NCBI GenBank assembly: GCA_014529385.2
Contig: CM043963.1
Coordinates: 81,184,412 to 81,248,411 of the forward strand
Source of the DNA: Adiantum capillus-veneris
Lineage: Eukaryota; Streptophyta; Polypodiopsida; Polypodiales; Pteridaceae
Reading direction: 5' to 3'
Length of the DNA stretch: 64,000 bases
The notes beneath the pieces are model-generated. The model was not told the origin of the DNA. It ran no database searches and saw only the letters and a program-made list of their open reading frames with translations. The stretch's first letter is position 1. Every line of letters starts with the position of its first letter. This document shows positions 55,831 to 64,000 of this stretch, in pieces. The translations under genes were made by a program, and so were the position numbers.

Positions 55831-57555
55831 TAATGATAGTCGTTTTTCGGCTTTCCAAAATTGCCATAGTAAGCTACCTCACCCTATCAAATCACACAAA
55901 CATTTTGGTTATCCCTACCATTTCACTGTACATAGGCGTGTGTGAGTTAGGGACTTTCTCCATATTTTCTTAAAAACCCTCAGCTAGCTAGTTACTGGGC
56001 TAGTTGAGCCAAAAAAATCAATAAAATAAAATATATTATGGCCCATTTGTGTGTAAATATTACATTGTATATAGGGCCTAAATAAAAGGATTTTTCATAA
56101 TTATTTTGGTATTTATTTAAATATTTTTACCTATGGTGCGCTATTTATGCTATGTACATTGACTCACCATTACCATATTTTTTCTTACCATTTTGCATAC
56201 TCTTTATTCCATATAAAAATAATTTCATGCAAGCTTCTCTTATTTTTGGTGTAACTCCATCCCAACAAAAATCCAAAAAAACTAGTTTTATTTATGTGTA
56301 TATTTTTACACTATTGTGATTTTTTCCTTCCTACATCTATTCTCTTTTACTCTCATAAATTAGAACACCAAAAATATTCATCTTTTTATGGTTGACTTAT
56401 AATGAGAGAGATTTATTTTGACCCCTTTATATTTTTTCCACCTATATTATTTATATTTGACATGTACATATTTTTTTAGACCCCTCAATATTTGATTTTC
56501 TTAGTTGTACTATTCACTTATATCATGATCTCAACAATATCTTCAATTATAGAGCTACCAAATAAGGTCAAGGGTATGTGGAATGCATGCATGCACCATG
56601 GGGAGCTCACTCTTGGAGGTATTCAAAAGAATCATCCAAAGAAAGACCTCACAAGGACCTTGTGCAGTGGAAAAAACAGTCGGTTTTGATGAATTTTTAA
56701 AGATCACATGCTCTCCGAATTTGAAAAGGTGATACAAACAAAAGTTGTAGCTCGTGAGCTGAACTTTTACCTCAAATTTTTTCTTATGTTTTTGAGCTAC
56801 GAGCTGTGAGCTAGGATTTTATTTGTGGACCCCAGTTTGCCCATGCTATGCAGCCACACTCCTTTTCCACTTTACCATTTTCCTCTTTCACACACACCTC
56901 TCCACTCATCATCCCCACCTCTCTCACCACTCCTCTCTGCACCCTACTCACCTTCTTCTCAACCTTGAAGAATAAGAGAAACCATGGTGAACTCATGTCT
57001 CCTACACACACTTCCATTCCAAAATTGACCACCTAGTCTCATTTTTTCTCTTCCATATTACCCATATTTATCAAAAAAACCACAAAATTCAGCCTCTTCT
57101 CTTGAAAGACAGAATCATGGTGATTGATTACTCATGTTCACTTACCTTTGCTTCCAAGGAAGGTCAAGAGTGGAGAAAAAACGTACCGTCAAAGCTAGTG
57201 GACCGTCAACAAGCGTCAAAATTGACCCTACTCAAGACACTTCGAGCATCAACATTGTAAGAAATCCATATTTTCTTACCTATTGCGAGTTTTTTCTTCC
57301 TTATTTGTATCCTATATGGATACTTCCATTGTGAATATCCGATTCCATTTGTAGATTAATAAAAATACTGACTCTACTAATTTACTAACACTAACCTACT
57401 ATGAAAAGTCCTATCACCTCCACTTCTCTCCTCTCTCTCTCTTCTTCATCTATCCACACCAACTTCTTGAATAATTCCAAGCAAAAGAAATTAGATAAGT
57501 GCTGAAAATCTAACCCAACCATGGTTAGAGGAGTAACCCTAGCCCTCAAAATTGC

Positions 57556-57562
57556 TATAAAA
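57556..57562 (+). promoter_or_regulatory. TATA box of element G LTR
   Basis: TATAAAA precedes a G-rich stretch (ATGAGGGTG) and lies about 680 bp from the inferred LTR end. This is a plausible promoter place for a long Tat-type LTR. Confidence 0.45.
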
Positions 57563-58123
57563 TGAGGGTGTAGCTAGCACAAATGGGAGAGTCATAAGCA
57601 AGAGCACTATGCTATAGCTTGAGAAGCCAAGCTCAACCTCTCTAGAAGGAGCTCTTGAGTGGAAGCTCATTGCCTTATGCATGTGCATGTGTTGTAATAG
57701 GGGTGATTAGCAAGGGAACTCTATGCCATTGTAAGAGAGAGAGTGATCATTCAATTGAGAGTTGGAAATCTATCATTTCTCCTACTGGTGTAAGCCCAAC
57801 ATTTTTTGAATCAAGAAGGGTGGATTTGGACTAAGCTTGGATACTTTGTCTCTCTTCCAACGTGAAGTAATGGACAACAATGATGTGTAAGTGTCTTGGT
57901 GTTTTTTTAAGTTCTTGATAGCTTGTCTCTGGCTTTTCTTGTGATGTGTTGTAGTGTAATTTACTCAAGCTATGTTGAAAAAATACTAATCTCACTTTGA
58001 TTGGTAATGACAGATTTGTAAGAAGGTATTAATGCAACAAGCACCCCCTCCCCCTTCTCTCTCTTTCTTACATATATAATTGTGTTTGCTTGATCACTGC
58101 CGATACATTTCAAAGTAGCCCGA

Positions 58124-58125
<2 letters not shown>

Positions 58126-58220
<95 letters not shown>
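58126..58220. repeat. (CT)n microsatellite, about 95 bp
   Basis: About 47 uninterrupted CT units near the end of the element G LTR. It is the longest pure microsatellite in the window. Confidence 0.95.
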
Positions 58221-58222
<2 letters not shown>

Positions 58223-58391
58223 ACGCGTCCTAGTTCGCATCAAAAACTAGGTGATGCCCCAAATTTTTGAAGGGTTAGGTTGCGGGTTTGTGTGTGTGTT
58301 TGTTGTTTTTTCCAACCCTAGCCCAATTGAGCAGCATGGGAGCCTAGAAGGGTTCTTAGAGGCCACTCTTCTTGTTGCCCGCCCCGGACTG

Positions 58392-58673
58392 CCTCACTAC
58401 CTAGTGAAAAAACCATGCAATACGGGACGGATAGTAAGGTGGTTCATCATCTTTTTAGAATTCGACTTCACAGTAGTAGTAAAGAAAGGAAAGACACATC
58501 TCAGAGCTGATCACCTTTCAAGGTTGACGAATGGAGAAGAACCTATAGGTATAGATGACTTATTCAACATAGAAATGATACCAAAGTGGTCTCAGGATGC
58601 TGTTAATCTATTAACCTATGGAGGAGAGTTTGATAGAAAAGGATACAACCAGAAACAAGTTATTATTCAGTAA
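58392..58673 (+). pseudogene. Element D RNase H end
   Basis: The open stretch begins in the middle of RNase H with LVKKPCNTGRIVRWFIIFLE, then KGKTHLRADHLSRL, which ends the domain. The linker EEPIGIDDLFNIEMIPKWSQ follows, matched in A by FSVEMIPRWSK. Upstream bases 58240-58390 show no pol homology. The ATG at 58251 belongs to unrelated sequence. A TAA near 58671 is in phase with the following H2C2 module. Confidence 0.8.
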
Positions 58674-58679
58674 TCCAAA

Positions 58680-58930
58680 AATCTTCAGTTGATTGCAAGA
58701 AGGTTGTATCACTTAGGAACCGATAACATTTTAAGGTTATGCATCAATCCTGAAGAATATAACATATATCTGCGAGAAGCACATGTTCACGAATGTGCAT
58801 TTCATTGTTCAAGAAGGAACACGTACAGGAATCTGTTACAACTGGGAGTCTACTGACCAGGAATGAAAGAGAGTGTTCATGAATATGTCATGGTATGTAT
58901 TACATGTTCATCAAAACCGCCAATTGAGTA
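58680..58930 (+). pseudogene. Element D first H2C2 module
   Basis: In phase with the RNase H, the translation has RRLYHLGTDNILRLC, then AHVHECAFHCS (H-x6-H), then LLQLGVY, a TGA in place of Trp, PGMKESVHEYV and VCITC (C-x2-C). All four zinc ligands are present, unlike A, where one Cys is Phe. This is a complete duplicated integrase N-terminal module. Confidence 0.75.
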
Positions 58931-59789
58931 TTCAACATTGTATCAGATAATGATCACTCCTGAATGGAGTCATTATATTGTTGAATATCTCACAAATAGA
59001 ACTTTTCTAGAGGGAACCTCAAAAGCGCGTCAGAGAGATGTACAGACAGAAGCGCGAGATTACGCTTTAATAGGAAATCAACTCTATAAGAGAGGAAAGG
59101 ACAACCAGCTTAGGATATGCGCATCAGAGTCAGAGTATGTGATAATCCTAGAGCAGGCTCATGGAGGAGTAGGTGGAGGCCATTTCTCAGGTGATAAGAC
59201 AACAAAAATTATCTTAGCTGCAGGAATATGGTGGCCGACATTACACATGGACGTTGAGGAATACGTAAAACAATGTGATGATTGTCAACGGACAAAAGTA
59301 CCACTGAAAAGAGATGATATGCCACTTAGAACAATGATAGGAGCAAGAGCCTTTGCAGAATGGGGGATTGATTATGTTGGACCTATCTCACCTCCAGCAT
59401 ATAGGACTCATGCACAATACATCATTGTGGCGAGGGACTATCTAACAAAGTGGGTTGAGGCAAAAGCAACTCAAAAAGCCGATGCCAGGACCACGGAAAA
59501 GTTTTTGTATGAATATGTCTTTGTACGATATGGATTACCAATAGAAATTGTGAGTGATCGAGGCACACACTTCATAAATGAAGTGATAGAGATCCTTCTA
59601 GACGAATTCATGGTAATACATCACAAATCAGCTCCATATCATCCACAAGACAATGGACAAGCTGAAGCGACGAACAAAACCATATGCACGGTCCTTACAA
59701 AGATTGTATCTAAGTCGAGGACTGATTGGGACCAGAGATTGCATTTGACATTATGGGCGTATAGGGTAGCATATAAAACATCGATATGA
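58931..59789 (+). pseudogene. Element D second H2C2 module and integrase core
   Basis: A linker PEWSHYIVEYLTNRTFLEGT precedes LIGNQLYKRGKDNQLRIC, then AHGGVGGGHFSG (H-x6-H), AAGIWWPTLHMDVEEYVKQ and CDDCQRTK (C-x2-C). The core has WGIDYVGPISPP (Asp), EIVSDRGTHF (Asp) and HPQDNGQAEATNK (Glu), so the DDE set is intact. The open frame (from 58863) runs to a TGA at 59787. It is the best integrase of this lineage in the window. Confidence 0.9.
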
Positions 59790-60383
59790 ATGACCCCATA
59801 CAACATGGTTTTTGGTTTGAATGCTATTTTCCCAATAGAATTTTTAATTCCAACGCTGAGAGTAGCTAAGGAATTAGAGTGGACAGGACATGAGCTTTCA
59901 GATAGAATAAACGACCTTGAAAAGCTAGATGAGCTTCGCTTAAAAGCCGTGGCTTCAATCTACGCTCAGAAAAGGCGACAAAAAGAGTTCTTTGATAAGC
60001 ATGTACGAACTAAAGAGTTTAAGATTGGGGACTTTGTCCTAGTATACATTCTAAAATAGCATGCAAAAAAACTTAAAAAGCGAGGGATGGGACCACTTGT
60101 GATTAAAGATCTATCACCAAGCGGGGCCGTCAAGCTTGCTACATTAGACGGAGAAGAAATTCCAAACTGGATTAGTGGATGTAGATTGAAGAAGTATCAT
60201 TTGCCACTAACCCAGGACATGCTTCTCAAAATACATCAAGATAAACTACGACTTCAGAAAAAGAAAAAGATTGTTGAAGAAGCGCAAGCGGAAACAAAAG
60301 AAAGAATGGAGAAAAGAAGACTACTGCGTTAGCGACAACGCAATGAAGGAGCCTTACGAATAAACGCAGTCAGTGTATAAAAA
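59790..60383 (+). pseudogene. Element D integrase C-terminus and linker
   Basis: In phase after the TGA: YNMVFGLNAIFPIEFLIPTL, LSDRINDLEKLDELRLKAV and FKIGDFVLVYILK, then a TAG and MGPLVIKDLSPSGAVKL, WISGCRLKKYHLPLT. A charged helix (KKKKIVEEAQAETKERMEKR) leads to TAG at 60330 and TAA near 60378. It corresponds to the HEAQEEARLWVLKRK helix in A, which joins integrase and PR2. Confidence 0.8.
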
Positions 60384-61220
60384 ATGGGTGAAGACAAAGT
60401 AGAGCCTATCATCGAGGACAAAGTGGGGCCAAACCAGATTAAAGCTAGAGCACTATTGGATTCAGGAGCACAAGATAACCTTCTTTCAGTCAGTTTGTAC
60501 AAACAATTGAAACATGACACTAAGCTGCAAACTGCCAAACAAGAGTTGAAGAGTTATTTAGCACACCCAATTAAGGCAATCGGATGCAGAGTACTGCACG
60601 TACAGATAAATCAATATGTGTATCCACATATGTTTTATGTGGTTGAAGACAAAGCTATGCAACATCCGTTGTTACTAGGACAACCATGGAAAAATCAGTA
60701 CAATGTGATGATTAATTGGAGCTCAAATTCATTTAACATCAAATATGAGGAGGAAAGTCAATCCATTCCATTCTCCAAAGCAACCGTACAGGTGCTTGCC
60801 GAAGAATCCAATGACAAGGGTAAACGACCTAAAGAGGTGAAGAAGGAGCGATGGCAACCAAAAGCCACTTCTACACAACCGGAATGCTCCTCAAAGAAGA
60901 AATCTCAGATATGGGTAGAGAAGACAGAAAATACACGCACAACTCAACCTTGGATAAAGAAAGACTCAAAGTTGGTATGGAAGCCAAAGAAGGTTGTGCC
61001 AAAGAGAACAAAGGTGGAAAACAAAGTCTTCAACACTAGACAACAGAGTGATTTCAAACAGCCAAATTCAATGAAACTGATCTGGATTCCAAAGAAGTTG
61101 ATGACAGCACAAAGCCATAGCAAGGAAATTCGGATTCCAAAGATTTGTAAACAGGAACTCCCTTTTAGTACAATCAACAAAGAATCCTTAGTATTCAAGG
61201 ACAGAGACATCACAACCTAA
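60384..61220 (+). pseudogene. Element D second protease-like domain (PR2) and W-P-K tail
   Basis: A 278-residue open frame. PR2 has ARALLDSGAQDNLLSVSLYK with an intact DSGA triad, a core with YVYPHMFYVVEDKAMQHP, and LLLGQPWKNQYNVMINW, the C-terminal block. This is the best preserved PR2 in the window. From residue about 150 the protein becomes basic, with spaced tryptophans: QIWVEK, QPWIKK, LVWKPKK, LIWIPKK. ATG at 60384 may be a real start, but the frame is in phase with the integrase frame and two stops separate them, so a fused ancestral pol is as likely. Confidence 0.8.
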
Positions 61221-61511
61221 AGTCAAGCAAATTTGGGTAGCATAGATTTTGTGGCAAGCACAGGAAAATCGGAAGCAGATTTGGATTATCAAAAGGACAT
61301 AAATGTAAACAAGAACCCAGGTACTGATTCTACAACACCAATGCTACAGACAACCCAAATATTGCCCAAAAGCCTGACAATCAAACAAAGAGCAGCATTA
61401 TTGCAAATATAGCTATTTCATCGCTCTACAACTCAATTCACCAGGCATGACCACAACAACTACAATGCTTCACCCTCAGACACTTCATAGTCGTCCGGGA
61501 GGACTCAGACT
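61221..61511 (+). pseudogene. Element D end of pol tail
   Basis: In phase beyond the TAA, the translation has LTIKQRAALLQ, matching GTIKQRAQKLQ in element A, and ends HSRPGGLRLGGG over the purine tract, matched in A by HSRPGVRHLGG. Several stops are present. Confidence 0.55.
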
Positions 61512-61525
61512 AGGAGGGGGGGAGG
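61512..61525 (+). other. Purine tract at pol end of element D
   Basis: AGGAGGGGGGGAGG, at the same relative place as 19740-19755 in element A. It does not sit against an LTR. Confidence 0.45.
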
Positions 61526-63117
61526 TATACAAGTATAAAGGAACTACAAGCAATAAGGACAAAGAAAATGATATTACGAGGGCAATGTCTTACATGATTT
61601 TGAATTTTCTATGTTTGATTCCGGATATTGATAATATTTATGCCCTTATATACTTTTTTTTGCAATACTAAGAGATCAAATGATGAATTTGAGTCTCTAA
61701 GTTTGTAAATATGACTAAATATGCGTGTTTTTGGAGCCAAAAAGTGAAAAAAAAGTGGTAATCCAAGCCGAGAAACCACAAATAAGTGTAGATACATATA
61801 CACGGGGTTACCAACTAATTATGGTGTATTTTTTGAAATTTTTGGTTTCAATTTTCTATTTTCCTTTATTTTTTAGGATTTTCTTAATAAAAGTAAAAGA
61901 AAAATAAAAGAACAGGTGAAACGAGATCAGAAAAAAGAAAAGAATAGATGGTGATGATCCTAATGAAAAGAGAAACCCATGGCAAAAATTGGGCACAATT
62001 CGGAAAAAGTTGCGGAAAGCCCGAAATGGCAGAATTTTGGCAAAGTTGACAAATTTCTCAAAAACAAGTCAAACGGAGTCTAAATTGAGAAATTTCAAAT
62101 CCTAATGTGCATTTCACGAACAAGATAGAAGCACATGTCAAATTTGGTAACAAGTGAGCCGGGAAGTCCAGAGTTAAGTATTTTTTACTTCACTTACAAG
62201 CTCATTTGCACTATTACCCAGTTGGGGAGAGCAAAGAGCACATAGGAGCATCCGACCTGCTACAGCCTTCTACGACCGCCATGAGAGCTCAGAGGATTCA
62301 AGATATGAGAGCTAGACTCGTTTCAATAAGCTTTTGATGCTTATCACTAACTTTTGTCGCGAAAAGTAACCAAAACAAAGAAACAAGAGCAGACGGGAAA
62401 TAGGTAGAATGCTAGGTAGAGGCACAACCACCTAACCAAACCATGCAAGAACCAATAGGTGGCTTACCCTAGTGTAGAAGATGAGTTCCTAACTCTCAAA
62501 GTATGAGAAAGGCCAACTGAAAAAACCCTAGGTCAATAGAGCTTGCAAGCGGCAAACAGGAAAAAGTTGTCGAAACGACACCAAACTTCACAAGAAGCTT
62601 GACAACATCGAGGACAATGCAACCATGGCGTATCTCCAGGTTTGGACCACCAAAAGTGGGTCAAAAGAACCGATTCAGCGGCAGACACACAAAGCGTCAT
62701 TTTGGCATAAAGGCCAAAATTGACGGCCGACTGCCATGAAACTTCACAAGACACTTCAAATAGTCAACAATGACACATGTGTACAAGGAAAACCCAAAAG
62801 AAATCCGTTTCACTTACCAATGGTGAAAAAGACGCTTTCGGACAATCAAATGGGTAAAGCTGGAAAAGAAGGAACCAAAGTCGAGTCCAACCACATAAAC
62901 GACTTCCCAACACCTCAAATGAGCTCAGGATGCAATTCTCGAGGAGAAAGATCGAGGAAAACCAACTCCAACACCAAAAGACGACTTCGGAGACTGAAAT
63001 TCCTACAAAGGGGGCTTTTAACTAAACTAATGATTTTTAAGGTTGAAAACTAGTTAACAGGGCTTAGGGCACTAGCACAAACCATGTTTGCACAAAAAAC
63101 ACTTTTTATCAAGAAGT
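61526..63117 (+). other. Element D 3' non-coding region before array
   Basis: About 1.6 kb without a supported gene. A basic 105-codon ORF at 62736-63053 has no recognised match in A or B. Otherwise A/T-rich. Confidence 0.45.
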
Positions 63118-63840
63118 GACATCATACGCGTATGATGTCTCACAACATGATTTTCACATCATCTTGAACACATGAATGCATAGCCTCTTTCTATATGCTA
63201 ACAACATCAAATGTACAAAGTATCATGAGATTTGGAGTTGAAAACCAATTGGAAACTAAAAAGACGCCAAGTAGGGAAAAAAATTGACTTATGGCCCTAA
63301 ATTTGTCAAAATAGCTCCAAACTCAATGAAAATTGTAGGGATGTTGTTCAACACATGCACAAGCTATCTGGAACCAAAAAGTACCATTTTGGCCAAAAAG
63401 ACATCATACACGTATGATGTCACTTTGCACATACAGAGCCAAAATTGATCATTTTTCATCATATATCCATTATATATATCAAATACATACCACATATGGA
63501 GTTTGGTACCATTTGGTCAAGGGGATCACTCTATTAGCCCAATCAGCGAAAAATCCTTTGTTTAAAGCCTGATCTTGCCAAAATTCATCATACTCAACTT
63601 CAAGTCCAGATCTGAGTACACATAGTCCTTTACTATCATATGAGGAGCCCACAAAACCAATCTCATGCAAAATTGACACAAAAGACATCATACGCGTATG
63701 ATGTCTCTAGAGCCAATTTTAGTCCAAACTATATCCAAATTTCATAAAATCATTGTCTAAGCCTATATAAAGCCAAATCCAAGCTTACAATGCAAAATGG
63801 TTCAATTTTACCCAAAAAGACATCATACGCGTATGATGTC
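63118..63840. repeat. Element D palindrome array (4 copies, open at right)
   Basis: Palindromes with core ACATCATACGCGTATGATGT start at 63118, 63400, 63684 and 63819, at spacings of 282, 284 and 135 bp. Centres read CGCG, CACG, CGCG and CGCG. All arms are perfect. The last step is about half the usual period. The array may continue beyond the window. Confidence 0.95.
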
Positions 63841-64000
63841 TCCCTACTTGATTTTTGCATTTCACGTTACAACCACCACACAGAAGTGATCTACATGCCA
63901 TTTGAGAGCCAACCACCAAGTTTCATCCAATTTGGATCACAAAATCCAATTTCCTCTCAATATCTTGCAAAGAGCCTGAACAGAACTAAAATGACCATAA

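Larger units (their letters stand above)
50345..58239 (+). mobile_element. Element G: Tat-like Ty3/gypsy with second RNase H
   Basis: A plus-strand element without a visible 5' LTR. It has gag, protease, RT, RNase H, an archaeal-type RNase H, integrase, polypurine tract and a 3' LTR of about 2.4 kb. The order with an extra RNase H before integrase is the hallmark of the Tat (Ogre/Retand) lineage. It has no palindrome array, no PR2 and no 3' ORF. Confidence 0.85.
55834..58239 (+). repeat. Element G 3' LTR
   Basis: It starts TGATAGTCG and probably ends TTCGCA at 58239, about 2.4 kb, A/T-rich in its first part. It has a TATA box at 57556, and a long (CT)n tract sits near the 3' end. No gene is seen. 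The absence of a 5' copy prevents confirmation of the ends. Confidence 0.65.
58390..64000 (+). mobile_element. Element D: 5'-truncated element of the element C family
   Basis: Only the 3' half is in the window, starting inside RNase H. It has double H2C2, integrase core, PR2, basic tail, purine tract and a palindrome array with the same arms as element C. C lies on the minus strand and D on the plus strand, so they are two copies of one family. It runs off the right end before the 3' ORF. Confidence 0.85.

Noticed and set aside
56000-57400. Host gene or small RNA gene in the element G LTR
   Set aside because: Only short ORFs without coding character in A/T-rich LTR sequence.
62736-63053. 105-codon ORF in element D
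   Set aside because: Basic but without similarity to the sister elements or a recognised domain.

Overview
The window is repeat-rich plant nuclear DNA. I see no host gene, tRNA, rRNA or bacterial signature. It consists almost entirely of nested, decayed LTR retrotransposons of at least six insertions. Plant-type tRNA-Asp-like and initiator-Met primer sites, Ty1/copia and Ty3/gypsy polyproteins, long GT/CT microsatellites and heavy CpG decay point to a large-genome land plant. The copia and gag protein style reminds me of ferns, but that is an impression only.

Layout, with labels used below. 1-1318 and 24341-26847 are parts of element C (minus). 1320-24340 is element E, a chromovirus-like remnant (minus) whose split LTR hosts element A (7625-23458, plus). 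26848-50344 is element B (minus), whose 3' LTR hosts an intact-length copia element (27038-32192, plus, target duplication TACAT). 50345-58239 is element G (plus), a Tat-like Ty3/gypsy element with an extra archaeal-type RNase H. About 58390-64000 is element D (plus, 5'-truncated, leaving the window).

Elements A, B, C and D belong to one lineage with an unusual plan. Assembled from the four, the plan reads: LTR; tRNA-Asp-like primer site; long leader with an array of 20-22 bp perfect palindromes; gag with an extra N-terminal region; first aspartic protease; RT-RNase H; two tandem H2C2 zinc modules and the integrase core; a second aspartic-protease-like domain downstream of integrase; a basic tail with W-x-P-K repeats; a purine tract; a second palindrome array; a long 3' ORF with a conserved N-terminal domain and a coiled-coil body; purine tract; LTR.

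The most striking signal is the palindrome system. I count 28 copies in six arrays. Every family keeps the centre CGCG but has its own arms: TAAATAATCGCGATTATTTA in A, ACATGGATCGCGATCCATGT in B, ACATCATACGCGTATGATGT in C and D. Copies mostly recur every 272-294 bp. Flanking DNA has diverged while the arms are conserved, and centre changes are mostly CpG transitions. This suggests selection for a family-specific, self-complementary site, either a DNA-binding site for an element-encoded protein or a genome dimerisation or cyclisation hairpin in the RNA.

Nearly all coding regions are broken by stops and frameshifts, so they are listed as pseudogenes. Frames were followed by eye, so boundaries are approximate unless marked by LTR ends.
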